Source: Betaproteobacteria bacterium (GTDB taxonomy: Bacteria > Pseudomonadota > Gammaproteobacteria > Burkholderiales > Burkholderiaceae_C). From it: a DNA stretch of 64,000 bases. A model generated the notes under the pieces. It did not search any database and was not told the origin of the DNA. It saw only the letters and a list, made by a program, of their open reading frames with translations. Positions 27,805-36,095 of the stretch are shown piece after piece. The stretch is taken from contig JADIZZ010000019.1 of NCBI GenBank assembly GCA_016704535.1, positions 186,001 through 250,000 on the forward strand, written 5' to 3'. The translations under genes and the position numbers were made by a program. The number at the start of each line of letters is the position of its first letter. Position 1 is the first letter of the stretch.

Positions 27805-28053
27805 GTGAAGCTGGGTCGCCTGTGGCAGCCGCGCCGTCTGCTGTTCTGGCAGATGGTGCTCTTCAACGTGCTGTCGTCAGTGTGCAGCTGGGCGATGCGC
27901 GCCTACCCGCTGAACACGGTGGGGCTGCTGCTGGTGGGCTTCATCGCGCTGCTCAATGTCGGCTTCGGCCTCGCCGCGGCCTGGGCGCTGTTGCGGGAGC
28001 CGGCACCAGGTGAGATTGACGCTACAGTGGTTGAAACCCGCTCTTCCGGATGA
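27805..28053 (+). CDS. Small two-helix membrane protein
   Basis: The product has 82 residues from a GTG start, 10 bases after the methionine synthase stop, so it is probably in the same transcript. Two hydrophobic segments (LFWQMVLFNVLSSVCSWAMR and VGLLLVGFIALLNVGFGLAA) make it an inner-membrane protein. The 3' end overlaps the Bug gene on the opposite strand by 32 bases. Function is unknown. Confidence 0.6.
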   Translation: MKLGRLWQPRRLLFWQMVLFNVLSSVCSWAMRAYPLNTVGLLLVGFIALLNVGFGLAAAWALLREPAPGEIDATVVETRSSG

Positions 28054-29005
28054 TCTCGGCCCAGGTGCGGGCGTAGGCCTGCTCGCGCGCGGCCAGCGCG
28101 GCGGCGTCCATGAACTCCACCACCAGGCCTAGCGAGGTCAGCCTCGCCTTCACCTCGGGCTGCACGATCACTCGCGCCAGTGCGGAGGTGAAGCTGTCGA
28201 GTGCTGCCTTGGGCGTTTCGGCCGGGGCGAAGAAGCCGTAGTAGGGCAGCGCATCGAAGCCGGTCAGGCCCAGTTCGGCCAGCGTGGGTACGTCGGGCAG
28301 CGTGACCTGGCGCGGGTTGCCGCCCACCGCCAGCAGGCGGATGCGGCCGGCGCGGTGGGCTTCAATGAAATCGGGCACCGAACCCACGCCGGCGGCGATC
28401 TGGTTGCCCAGCATGTCGGCCAGCATGGGTGCGCTGCCTCGGTAGGGAGCGGGCACCAGGTCGAGCCGGTAGTGGCCGCCCAGCAGCTTGACCATGAACT
28501 CGGGCGTCGACGCCGGTGCCGGCACGCCCACCACGCCCTTGCCCTGGCCGGCGGTCTTCACCCACGCGGCGTACTCGGCCAGGCTGCGAGCCGACGTGCC
28601 CGGCGAGACCGCGAAGCCGTTGACGAAACTCGCGAAGCCCGCGACCGGCACGAAGTCCTTCGCGGGATCGAAGCCCGGGCTCTTCGACACCAGCGGCAGC
28701 ACGCTGATGGTGTGGTCGTGGCTGATGAAGAGCGTGCGGCCGTCGGGCGTGGCGGCCTTCAGCGCCTGCGCCGCGAGCTGGCCGCCGGCGCCGGGCTTGT
28801 TCTCGACGATCACCGGCACGCCGAGTTCGTCCTTCAGCCGCTCCGCCAGCACGCGCGCGATGGCGTCTGTGCCGCCACCGGCTGGGAAGCCGACCAGGAT
28901 CTTCAGCGGGCGGCTTTCGGCGTGGGCGTCGTGCAGGCCGCACGCGCCCATCGTGAGGCTGGCCAGAGCAAGGGCGACGAGGCGGCGGCGTTCGAGGTGG
29001 GGCAT
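28022..29005 (-). CDS. Bug-family (TctC-like) periplasmic substrate-binding protein
   Basis: The product has 327 residues. A signal peptide (RRRLVALALASLTMGACGLH; a lipobox-like MGAC could make it a lipoprotein) leads to the Bug fold. Landmarks are LKILVGFPAGGGTDAIARVL, VIVENKPGAGGQLAAQALK and the later PDVPTLAELGLTGF. Bug proteins bind carboxylates for tripartite tricarboxylate transporters. The start at 29005 is chosen over a GTG at 29023 because GGAGGAG lies six bases before it. The only TctA/TctB genes of the window are 29 kb away, so the partner transporter is not evident. Confidence 0.88.
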   Translation of the reverse strand: MPHLERRRLVALALASLTMGACGLHDAHAESRPLKILVGFPAGGGTDAIARVLAERLKDELGVPVIVENKPGAGGQLAAQALKAATPDGRTLFISHDHTISVLPLVSKSPGFDPAKDFVPVAGFASFVNGFAVSPGTSARSLAEYAAWVKTAGQGKGVVGVPAPASTPEFMVKLLGGHYRLDLVPAPYRGSAPMLADMLGNQIAAGVGSVPDFIEAHRAGRIRLLAVGGNPRQVTLPDVPTLAELGLTGFDALPYYGFFAPAETPKAALDSFTSALARVIVQPEVKARLTSLGLVVEFMDAAALAAREQAYARTWAEIIRKSGFQPL

Positions 29006-29044
29006 GCGCTCCTCCAGCGGCACGGGAATTCGGGGTGGACGGCG

Positions 29045-29764
29045 TCAGGGCCCGGGCCCGTCGGCGGCCAGCACGGCCAGCACGTCGGAGTGGAACTCGC
29101 GCCGGTAGAGGATGAAGATGACGCCCGCCGTGCCAGCCATCAGCGCCCAGGGCGAGAAGAACCAGGCCGTGGCGGCGAAGCTCATGTAGTAGGCGCGCAG
29201 GCCGTCGTTGAAGGTCTCGGCGGCCAGGCCCATCACGCGGCCGGCGCGGTCGGCGAAGGCCTGGCGCGCGGCGTCGTTCTCGAAGCGGTCGTGCGCCGGC
29301 GCGGCGGCCACGAGCAGCGCGCCGAAGGTGTACTGGCGCAGGCTCCAGGTGAAGCGGAAGAAGGCATAGACGAAGATGGCCAGCAGCAGCACCACCTTGA
29401 GGTCGAACACCAGCACCGACGTGCGCGCGGCGAAGGGGATCTCGCGCACGATCTCGCTGGCCTTCTCGGTCGTCGACAGCACGGCCAGCAGGCCGCCGAT
29501 GATCAGGATGGTGGTGCTGGCGAAGAAGGACGGGCTGGCCGAGAGGTTCTGCACCACCACGCCGTCGACCACGCGCACCTCGCGCCAGGTGGTCTGCAGC
29601 ATCCAGCGGGTGCGTTCGCGATTGGTCAGCGCCAGCAGCGAGGGCGTGGTGGCGGCGCGCTGGTGCGCAAAGCGGGCGTAGCCCGCCCAGGCGACGAAGA
29701 AGAGCGCCAGCGCCACCCAGTCGGGCCAGGGCAGCACGCGCCACAGGGAAACCAGGGTGTCCAT
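29045..29764 (-). CDS. DUF599 family inner-membrane protein
   Basis: The product has 239 residues with about four to five hydrophobic segments (DWVALALFFVAWAGYARF; SPSFFASTTILIIGGLLAVL; FDLKVVLLLAIFVYAFFRFT; PWALMAGTAGVIFILYRREF). The FFASTTILIIGGLLA and TWSLRQYTFGALLVAAAP motifs match DUF599. The biochemical role of the family is unknown. It sits between the Bug gene and the WrbA-like gene, all on the minus strand. Confidence 0.75.
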   Translation of the reverse strand: MDTLVSLWRVLPWPDWVALALFFVAWAGYARFAHQRAATTPSLLALTNRERTRWMLQTTWREVRVVDGVVVQNLSASPSFFASTTILIIGGLLAVLSTTEKASEIVREIPFAARTSVLVFDLKVVLLLAIFVYAFFRFTWSLRQYTFGALLVAAAPAHDRFENDAARQAFADRAGRVMGLAAETFNDGLRAYYMSFAATAWFFSPWALMAGTAGVIFILYRREFHSDVLAVLAADGPGP

Positions 29765-29810
29765 GGCGCGGACTGTAGCGCCGGCCGTGCCTGCGGCCGG
29801 CTGTCCAGGC

Positions 29811-30365
29811 TCAGTCGCGCAGCAGCGCGGCGGCCTCGGCCACGCGCTGGCCGAAGGCCTTGGCGGTGGCGATGTCGCCCGGCACCATCTCGTCGACCGA
29901 GGCGTCCGAGGGCGTGGTCGTGATCAGGCCACTGTAGCCGCCCAGGTGGTTGAGGTCGTCGCGGGTGCTCGCCTTGGCGTTGGCGGCGTGCATGCCCATG
30001 CCCACCCACAACATGCCGTGCTGCTGGCTCAGCGTCATCAGGTACTGGACGGTGCTGAACTTGTCGCCGTTGAGGGTGGCGCTGTTGGTGAAGCCGGCGG
30101 CCAGCTTGTTGCGCCAGGCTTTCATGTACCAGGGCTTGCTGGACGCGTCGGCGAACTTCTTGAACTGCCAGCTGACGTTGCCCATGTAGGTGGGCGAGCC
30201 GAAGACGATGGCCTTGGCCGCGGCCAGCCGTTCCCAGCCCCCTTCGGGCAGATTGCCTTCAGCGTCGATGGCCAGCAGCGTGCCGCCGCTGCCCTCGGCC
30301 ACGGCCTGGGCGACCTTGTGGGTGTGGCCGTAGCCGCTGTGGTGGACGATGACGATCTGGCTCAT
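29811..30365 (-). CDS. Flavodoxin/WrbA-like NAD(P)H quinone oxidoreductase
   Basis: The product has 184 residues. It has a flavodoxin-like FMN-binding beginning IVIVHHSGYGHTHKVAQAVA, with GSPTYMGNVSWQFKKFAD near 58-75 (the second FMN loop) and a later GMLWVGMGMH. The length fits small WrbA/flavodoxin-2 proteins, which reduce quinones by two electrons or handle oxidative stress. It lies 42 bases downstream of the pirin gene, probably in its transcript, which fits an electrophile or redox stress theme. Confidence 0.82.
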   Translation of the reverse strand: MSQIVIVHHSGYGHTHKVAQAVAEGSGGTLLAIDAEGNLPEGGWERLAAAKAIVFGSPTYMGNVSWQFKKFADASSKPWYMKAWRNKLAAGFTNSATLNGDKFSTVQYLMTLSQQHGMLWVGMGMHAANAKASTRDDLNHLGGYSGLITTTPSDASVDEMVPGDIATAKAFGQRVAEAAALLRD

Positions 30366-30407
30366 GGGGAATCTCCGGGTGGCGAAGGGTTCAGGCTGTG
30401 GGGGTGA

Positions 30408-31130
30408 TCAGGCGGCGAGGTCGAAGACGAGCACCTCGGCGTCTTCGCCGCCTTCGAGCGTCAGCTCGTGTTCCTGGTCCAGGCGCGCGGCGTCGCCGGC
30501 GAGCAGCTGGCAGTTGTTCACACGCAGGCTGCCGCGCACCAGGTGCACGTAGGCGATGCGCGTCGGGTCCAGCGCGAGTTCGGCGCGCTCGTCGCCCGTG
30601 AACAGGCCGGCACGCAGCGTGGCGTCGGCGTGCACGGTCACCGAGCCCTCGCGTCCGTCGGGCGAGGCCACGGTGACCAGGCGCCCGCGCTTGGCCGCGG
30701 CGTCGAAGTGCTTCTGCTCGTAGCCGGGTTCGATGCCGCCCTGGTCGGGCAGGATCCAGATCTGCAGGAAATGCGTGGTGGTGTCGGCGGCGTGGTTGAA
30801 CTCGCTGTGGCGCACGCCGGTGCCGGCGCTCATGCGCTGCACGTCGCCGGGCCGGATGACACCTGCGTTGGCCCCGCCCGCTTCCCCGTTGCCCATGCTG
30901 TCCTTGTGCGCCAGCGCCCCCTCGAGCACGTAGGACACGATCTCCATGTCGCGGTGCCCGTGCGTGCCGAAGCCGGTGCCGGGGGCGATGCGGTCTTCGT
31001 TGATGACACGCAGGTTGCCCACGCCCATGTGGCGCGGATCGTGGTAATCGGCAAAGCTGAAGCTGTGGAAGCTCTTGAGCCAGCCGTGGTCGGCGTAACC
31101 TCTCTCGGCGGATTTGCGCAGCGTGATCAT
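30408..31130 (-). CDS. Pirin family bicupin protein
   Basis: The product has 240 residues. The N-terminal cupin has the metal-binding set HSFSFADYHDPRHMGVGNLR, GTGFGTHGHRDMEIVSYVLE and RMSAGTGVRHSEFNH (His/His/Glu/His). The C-terminal cupin is degenerate. This layout matches YhhW-type pirins with quercetinase-like activity and metal-dependent redox sensing. It is divergent from a LysR-family regulator gene, with the shared 10-base inverted repeat between them. Confidence 0.9.
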   Translation of the reverse strand: MITLRKSAERGYADHGWLKSFHSFSFADYHDPRHMGVGNLRVINEDRIAPGTGFGTHGHRDMEIVSYVLEGALAHKDSMGNGEAGGANAGVIRPGDVQRMSAGTGVRHSEFNHAADTTTHFLQIWILPDQGGIEPGYEQKHFDAAAKRGRLVTVASPDGREGSVTVHADATLRAGLFTGDERAELALDPTRIAYVHLVRGSLRVNNCQLLAGDAARLDQEHELTLEGGEDAEVLVFDLAA

Positions 31131-31146
31131 CGGTTGCTCCTTGCAG

Positions 31147-31222
31147 TGGCTTCACTATAGGCAGCGGCACCGGCGCGGCGGCTGACCCGGCTTGACGAGG
31201 CCGTTCAATTAAAGTGAAGCCA
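31147..31222. promoter_or_regulatory. Divergent pirin/LysR promoter region flanked by a perfect inverted repeat
   Basis: TGGCTTCACT at 31147-31156 and AGTGAAGCCA at 31213-31222 are exact reverse complements, 56 bases apart. They flank the spacer between pirin (start 31130) and the LysR gene (start 31222). TATAGT on the minus strand (31159-31154) could be the pirin -10. Each arm sits close to one gene, so binding of a regulator could control both. LysR proteins usually bind shorter T-N11-A sites, so the assignment is tentative. Confidence 0.5.
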
Positions 31223-32202
31223 TGGCCGACCGCAACAACGCTCTCACCCCCGATGCCCTGGTGATGATGGACACCATTGCACGCACGGGCAGCTTCGCCG
31301 CCGCCGCGCGTGAGCTGGGCAAGGTGCCGTCGGCGCTGACCTACAGCGTGCGGCAGCTCGAAGAAGCATTGGACGTGCTGCTCTTCGACCGCAGCTCGCG
31401 CCAGGCGCAATTGACCGCCGCGGGCAGCGAACTGCTGCACGAGGGCCGCCGCCTGCTGCAGGAGATGGACGCCGTGGCCAACCGCGTGCGCCGCGTCGCC
31501 AGCGGGTGGGAGACGCAACTGGCCATCAGCGTCGAGGACATCCTTTCGGTGCCGACGGTGTTCGAGCTGGTGCAGGCCTTCTGCGATGTCCGCGGCGAAG
31601 GTGCACCTGAAGGTGTCGGCCCCGCGACGCGTGTGCGCCTGCGCAGTGACGTGCTCACGGGCACCTGGGAAGCGCTGGTCACGGGTCAGGTCGACCTGGC
31701 CATCGGTGTCTCGGCCCTGCATGCCAACCCGGGTGGTATCGAGTTGCGGCCGCTGGGAGAGGTGCCCTTCGTCTACTGCGTCGCGCCGCACCACCCGCTG
31801 GCCGCGGCGGAAGGGCCGCTGAGCGACGCGCAGCTCGTGCACCATCGCGCCGTGGCCGTGGCCGACACCGCGCAACGGCTGACCCCGATGACGGTCAACC
31901 TGTTGCCTGGCCAGGACGTGCTGACCGTGCCCAACATGCGCATGAAGCTGGAGGCTCTGCTGCGCTGTCTAGGCTCGGGTTTCATCCCCGAGCCTCTGGC
32001 GCGTCCGCACCTCGAGGTCGGCACGCTGGTGCAGAAGGAGACGGTGCGCATCGCCACCGTGGCCAGCCTGCACTACGCCTGGCGCGCCGAACGCGGAGGC
32101 ACGCTGGGCCTGGGCCGTGCGCTGCAGTGGTGGCTGGCGCAGCTCGAAAGCCCGACCACGCGGCGCGCGCTGCTGGAGCGCCACGCCGGGCCACTCTGCT
32201 GA
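31222..32202 (+). CDS. LysR-family transcriptional regulator
   Basis: The product has 326 residues. An N-terminal winged helix-turn-helix (TGSFAAAARELGKVPSALTY) is followed by the long linker helix and a C-terminal periplasmic-binding-like effector domain. It is divergent from the pirin gene, so it is expected to control pirin and the WrbA-like gene. Effector unknown. The ATG at 31222 shares its A with the end of the inverted repeat, so the protein could also repress its own start. Confidence 0.88.
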   Translation: MADRNNALTPDALVMMDTIARTGSFAAAARELGKVPSALTYSVRQLEEALDVLLFDRSSRQAQLTAAGSELLHEGRRLLQEMDAVANRVRRVASGWETQLAISVEDILSVPTVFELVQAFCDVRGEGAPEGVGPATRVRLRSDVLTGTWEALVTGQVDLAIGVSALHANPGGIELRPLGEVPFVYCVAPHHPLAAAEGPLSDAQLVHHRAVAVADTAQRLTPMTVNLLPGQDVLTVPNMRMKLEALLRCLGSGFIPEPLARPHLEVGTLVQKETVRIATVASLHYAWRAERGGTLGLGRALQWWLAQLESPTTRRALLERHAGPLC

Positions 32203-32210
32203 CACCGGCC

Positions 32211-33125
32211 GTGGCCTACCGTGGCCGCTTTGCGCCTTCGCCCACCGGGCTGCTGCACGCCGGCTCGCTGGTGGCCGCGCTGGCCAGCTGGCTGGACGCA
32301 CGCGCGCATGGCGGCGCCTGGCTGGTGCGCATCGAGGACATCGACACCCCGCGCTGCCTGCCCGGCGCGGGGCAGGCCATCCTCGCCCAGCTGGCTGCCT
32401 GCGGGCTGCGGCCCGACGAAACGCCATGCTGGCAGTCGACACGTGCTCCGGCCTACGCCGAGGCGCTGCGGCAGCTGCGCGCTGGCGGGTTCGCCTACGA
32501 CTGCGGCTGCACGCGCAAGGACATCGAGCTGTACTGGCTGCAGCGAGGCGTGCCGCACGAGGTCGGCGCCGAGCGCATTTACCCCGGCACCTGCCGACCC
32601 GGGCCGGGCGGCGGCCTGCATGGCCGGCCTTCGCGCGCGGTGCGCTTCCGCGCCGAGGGCGTTCTGGAGTGGACCGACCGCCGAATCGGCACGCAGCAGC
32701 AGGACGTGCCCGTCGCCGTAGGGGACTTCGTGCTGCACCGCGCCGACGGCCTGTGGGCCTACCAGCTGGCCGTGGTGGTCGACGACGCCGCGCAGGGCAT
32801 CACCGACGTCGTGCGCGGTGAAGACCTGGCCGACAACACCGCGCGGCAGATCGTGCTGCAGCTCGCCCTGGGCCTGCCGACACCGCGCTACCTGCACACG
32901 CCGCTGGTGCTGGCGGCCGACGGCCGCAAGCTGAGCAAGCAGAACGGCGCCAGGCCGCTCGACCTGGCCGGCGACGCAACCGTGCTGCGCACGCTGCAGG
33001 CTGCGGGCACGGTGCTCGGCCTGCCGGCGCTGCCCGCAGGAACCCTCGCCGACTGGCTGGCCGTCGCGGTGCGCGCGTGGGCTGGCATCATCGCGGCCTT
33101 TCCACCCTCAGCTGATCCACCATGA
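32211..33125 (+). CDS. gluQ: Glutamyl-Q tRNA(Asp) synthetase
   Basis: The product has 304 residues from a GTG start. It is a truncated glutamyl-tRNA synthetase that glutamylates queuosine in tRNA(Asp). Motifs are GRFAPSPTGLLHAGSLVAAL (HIGH-type), YDCGCTRKDIE and YPGTC (zinc ligands Cys/Cys/Tyr/Cys), and KLSKQNGARPLD (KMSKS-type). The anticodon-binding domain is absent, as expected. It ends with an ATGA overlap into the FKBP gene. The 332-residue frame starting at 32127 overlaps the LysR gene and is rejected. Confidence 0.92.
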   Translation: MAYRGRFAPSPTGLLHAGSLVAALASWLDARAHGGAWLVRIEDIDTPRCLPGAGQAILAQLAACGLRPDETPCWQSTRAPAYAEALRQLRAGGFAYDCGCTRKDIELYWLQRGVPHEVGAERIYPGTCRPGPGGGLHGRPSRAVRFRAEGVLEWTDRRIGTQQQDVPVAVGDFVLHRADGLWAYQLAVVVDDAAQGITDVVRGEDLADNTARQIVLQLALGLPTPRYLHTPLVLAADGRKLSKQNGARPLDLAGDATVLRTLQAAGTVLGLPALPAGTLADWLAVAVRAWAGIIAAFPPSADPP

Positions 33126-33478
33126 CCACCACCCCCTCGGGCCTGCAGTACGAAGACACCACCGTCGGCAGCGGCGACGAAGCCAAAGCCGGCCAGCGCG
33201 TCAGCGTGCACTACACCGGCTGGCTCTACGACCCCACCGCCGCCAACTCGCGCGGCAAGAAGTTCGACTCCAGCAAGGACCGCGGCCAGCCCTTCGGTTT
33301 CGGTCTGGGCCAAGGCCAGGTCATCCGTGGCTGGGACGAAGGCGTGCAGGGCATGAAGGTCGGCGGCACGCGCGTGCTGACCATCCCGGCCGAACTGGGC
33401 TACGGCGCCCGCGGCGCCGGCGGCGTCATTCCACCGAATGCCACGCTGGTGTTCGAGGTCGACCTGCTCGGGGTCTGA
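33122..33478 (+). CDS. FKBP-type peptidyl-prolyl cis-trans isomerase
   Basis: The product has 118 residues, one FKBP domain. Conserved parts are GQRVSVHYTGWLYD, FDSSKDRGQPFGFGLGQGQV, IRGWDEGVQGMKVGGTRVL and IPAELGYGARGAGGVIPPNA. It speeds prolyl isomerisation during folding. There is no signal peptide, so it acts in the cytoplasm. The ATG overlaps the gluQ stop by four bases. Confidence 0.93.
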   Translation: MTTTPSGLQYEDTTVGSGDEAKAGQRVSVHYTGWLYDPTAANSRGKKFDSSKDRGQPFGFGLGQGQVIRGWDEGVQGMKVGGTRVLTIPAELGYGARGAGGVIPPNATLVFEVDLLGV

Positions 33479-33493
33479 CGCCGTCGCACCATG

Positions 33494-33521
33494 AAAAAAG
33501 GCGCCCATCAGGGCGCCTTTT
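33494..33521. terminator. Bidirectional terminator
   Basis: A-run, GGCGCCC, loop ATCA, GGGCGCC and T-run form a symmetric hairpin. It terminates the FKBP transcript on the plus strand and the helicase transcript on the minus strand. Confidence 0.85.
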
Positions 33522-33538
33522 CGTTGGTGCATGGACGT

Positions 33539-34885
33539 TCAGCGTGCCGGGCGCGGGCCGGCCTTGCTGAAGGTCTTGCCGGCCGGCTTGAAAGCCTTGC
33601 CGGCCGGGCGCGGGCCGAAGCTCTTGCCCGCGGGGCGAACCGGGCGGTCGAAAGGCTTCGGCGGCTCGGAGCGCTTGGGTTCCAGGCCCTCGATAGTGGC
33701 CACCGGGATGCGCTGCGTGGTGTAGCGCTGGATGCGATGCATCATGCCGCTGTCGCGGCGCTCGGCCAGCGTCACCGCCAGGCCGGCACGGCCGGCACGG
33801 CCGGTGCGGCCGATGCGGTGCACGTAGTCCTCTTCCTTCATCGGCAGGCCGTAGTTGATGACGTGGCTGATGCTGGGCACGTCGATGCCGCGTGCGGCGA
33901 CGTCGGTGGCCACCAGCACGCGCAGGTGCTTGCTGCGCAGGCCCTGCAGCACGCGGGTGCGGCGGCCCTGCGGCATGCCGCCGTGCAGGCTGGCCACGCT
34001 GTGGCCCATGTCGTGCAGGCGGTCGGCCAGCCAGTCGGCGTCACGTTGCGTGCTCGTGAAGACCACGGCTTGCTCCATGCTGCGCTCGGTCAGGATGTGG
34101 TCGAGCAGCGCGTTCTTGTGCTCGAAATCGTCGGCCCAGTGCAGGCGTTGCTCGATGTCGGCATGGCCCTCGGTCTGCGAGCTGGCTTCGATGCGCAGCG
34201 GGTCGCGCAGCAGGTCGGCGGCCAGACGGCCGACGGTGCCGCTGAAGGTGGCGCTGTACATCGCGGTCTGGCGCTGCTTCGGGGTGGCGTCGACGATGAG
34301 GCGGATGTCGTCGATGAAGCCCATGTCGAGCATGCGGTCGGCTTCGTCCAGCACCAGCATCTCGACATTGCCCAGCTGGCACTTGCCCGAGCCGAGGTGG
34401 TCGATGAGGCGGCCGGGGGTGGCGATCAGGATGTCCAGCGGGCCGCGCAGCGCGGCCAGCTGCGCGCCGTAGGGCACGCCGCCGACGACGGTGGCCACGC
34501 GCAGGCCGGGCACGAAGCGGCCGTAGTCGCTGGCGGCCTTGGACACCTGCATGGCCAGTTCACGCGTCGGGGCCAGCACCAGGATGCGCGGGCCGCGGGT
34601 GGCGTTGCTGAAGGGCGTGACACGCGGGCCGTTGCCCTGCGCGTTCGCCGGGCCGCTGGCCTTGCGTTCGGCAGCGGCCTGCTCGCGCTGGGCCAGGATG
34701 CGTGTCAGTGCCGGCAGCACGAAGCTGGCCGTCTTGCCGCTGCCGGTGCGGCTGCTGACCATCAGGTCCTTGCCGGCCAGCGCTGCGGGGATGGCCGAAG
34801 CTTGCACTTCGGTGGGTTCGGTATAGCCGGCGGCGCTCAGGGCGCGCGTCAGCACTTCGTTCAGGTTCAGGCTCTCGAAACTCAT
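33539..34885 (-). CDS. DEAD-box ATP-dependent RNA helicase
   Basis: The product has 448 residues. Motifs in order: Q motif (GYTEPTEVQASAIP), I (SSRTGSGKT), Ia (APTRELAM), II (VLDEAD), III (SAT), IV-V (VVFTSTQRD; ATDVAARGID) and VI (HRIGRTGRAGR). The tail is basic, with repeats of RPAGK/FGPRPAGKAFKPAGK type, as in RhlE. It probably remodels ribosomal or cold-shock RNA. The start at 34885 is chosen by the conserved N-terminus; longer open frames upstream lie in the leader. Confidence 0.92.
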   Translation of the reverse strand: MSFESLNLNEVLTRALSAAGYTEPTEVQASAIPAALAGKDLMVSSRTGSGKTASFVLPALTRILAQREQAAAERKASGPANAQGNGPRVTPFSNATRGPRILVLAPTRELAMQVSKAASDYGRFVPGLRVATVVGGVPYGAQLAALRGPLDILIATPGRLIDHLGSGKCQLGNVEMLVLDEADRMLDMGFIDDIRLIVDATPKQRQTAMYSATFSGTVGRLAADLLRDPLRIEASSQTEGHADIEQRLHWADDFEHKNALLDHILTERSMEQAVVFTSTQRDADWLADRLHDMGHSVASLHGGMPQGRRTRVLQGLRSKHLRVLVATDVAARGIDVPSISHVINYGLPMKEEDYVHRIGRTGRAGRAGLAVTLAERRDSGMMHRIQRYTTQRIPVATIEGLEPKRSEPPKPFDRPVRPAGKSFGPRPAGKAFKPAGKTFSKAGPRPAR

Positions 34886-34903
34886 GGTTGCTCTCTCGCT
34901 CAA

Positions 34904-34942
34904 GCACGCAAAAGCGTGCCGCCGCGGCCCGAAATGGGCCGC
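34904..34942 (-). promoter_or_regulatory. Tandem hairpins in the helicase 5' leader
   Basis: Two perfect hairpins lie just before the helicase ribosome-binding site. One is GCACGC-AAAA-GCGTGC at 34904-34919, the other GCGGCCC-GAAAT-GGGCCGC at 34924-34942. Together with a leader of over 200 bases they suggest RNA-structure control of translation, as in other helicase genes. The function is inferred. Confidence 0.55.
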
Positions 34943-35125
34943 GCAGGGTGAAGTCGCGTAGGTTTCCCGGCCCTGGATGTCAGCAGTGACAGGCCGGAAG
35001 GTCGTGCGACGGCATCGCCGCCGACCCGGGAGAAGCGCACCGCAGCTGCGACCTGAGGTCTGGGCTTGAGTGGCAAGAGGCCGAAGGGGATGAACGAAAG
35101 GCCTCGTTGCCAAGGCCAGCCTTGC

Positions 35126-35131
35126 AGTATA
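35126..35131 (-). promoter_or_regulatory. Candidate -10 box of the helicase promoter
   Basis: TATACT is read on the minus strand, about 240 bases before the helicase ATG. I see no good -35 at 17 bases; support is weak. Confidence 0.3.
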
Positions 35132-35161
35132 GCCCGGATTGGGGTTAGTACGGGGCTTTCT

Positions 35162-36025
35162 TCAAACGGCGGCGCGCTGCACACGCGGTGCCAGCACGTC
35201 CCACACCGGCTGCAGGCGACCAGGGAGGTCGGGCAGGCTGCCCAGTTCGGTGCGGCTTTCGCCCGGGGCGTGGAAGTCGCTGCCGCGCGAGGCGCACAGG
35301 CCGAACTCGATGGCGGTATCGGCGTAGCGGACGTGCTCGGCTGCACTGTGGCTGCCCGTCATCACCTCGACGCCCTGACCGCCGTGGGCGATGAATTCGG
35401 TGAAGAGCGCGTACTCCTCGGTCGGCGTGAAGCGGTAGCGGCCTGGGTGCGCGATGACGGCCACGCCGCCGGCCTGCGTGATCCAGCGCACCGCGTCGCC
35501 CAGCTTCGCCCAGCGGTGCGGCACGTAGCCCGGGTGGCCTTCGGTGAGGTAGCGACGGAAGACGCTGTGGGTGTCGGGGCAGACGCCGCTCTCGACCAGG
35601 TAACGCGCGAAGTGCGTGCGCGAGATGAGCTCGGGGTTGCCGACGTACTTCAGCGCTCCTTCGAAGGCCCCCGCGATGCCGACCTTGGCCAGCCCGGCCG
35701 CCATGTCATGGGCGCGCTGCAGGCGGCCGCCGCGCGTGGCGGCCAGGCCGGCGTGCAGCGCTTCGTCCTCGTCGTCGAAGCCCAGCCCGACGATGTGCAC
35801 GGTCTGGCCGGCGAAGCTGACCGAGATCTCGGTGCCGGTGAGGTAGGCCATGCCCAAGGCCAGCGCCGCGTCGCGCGCCCGCCGCTGGCCGGCGAGTTCG
35901 TCGTGGTCGGTCAGCGCCCAGAGATCGACGCCGTTGGCGTGCGCCCGGTGGGCTAGCGCTTCTGGCGTCAGGGTGCCGTCGGAGACGTTGCTGTGGCAGT
36001 GGAGGTCGGCGTTGATCAGGTGCAC
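35162..36025 (-). CDS. rnm: PHP-domain 3',5'-nucleoside bisphosphate phosphatase / RNase AM type
   Basis: The product has 287 residues from a GTG start. The PHP domain opens with NADLHCHSNVSDGTLTPEAL and LTDHDELAGQ, and later has GTEISV, IAHPGRY and GSDFHAPGE, all metal ligands of the PHP trinuclear site. The length and motifs match E. coli YciV, which removes 3' phosphate from pAp and trims RNA 5' ends. A longer frame to 36163 would overlap lolD and is rejected. It is next to the helicase gene on the same strand. Confidence 0.75.
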   Translation of the reverse strand: MHLINADLHCHSNVSDGTLTPEALAHRAHANGVDLWALTDHDELAGQRRARDAALALGMAYLTGTEISVSFAGQTVHIVGLGFDDEDEALHAGLAATRGGRLQRAHDMAAGLAKVGIAGAFEGALKYVGNPELISRTHFARYLVESGVCPDTHSVFRRYLTEGHPGYVPHRWAKLGDAVRWITQAGGVAVIAHPGRYRFTPTEEYALFTEFIAHGGQGVEVMTGSHSAAEHVRYADTAIEFGLCASRGSDFHAPGESRTELGSLPDLPGRLQPVWDVLAPRVQRAAV

Positions 36026-36095
36026 GCGACGATTGTAGGAAGCGGCCCTGGCCGGCGTGCGGTCCGTCAGGTGCGACCCTCCGGGCGCAACAGTT

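Noticed and set aside
33539..35113. Longer helicase start at 35113
   Set aside because: The extra residues lack helicase similarity and cover the structured leader; the conserved N-terminus begins at 34885.
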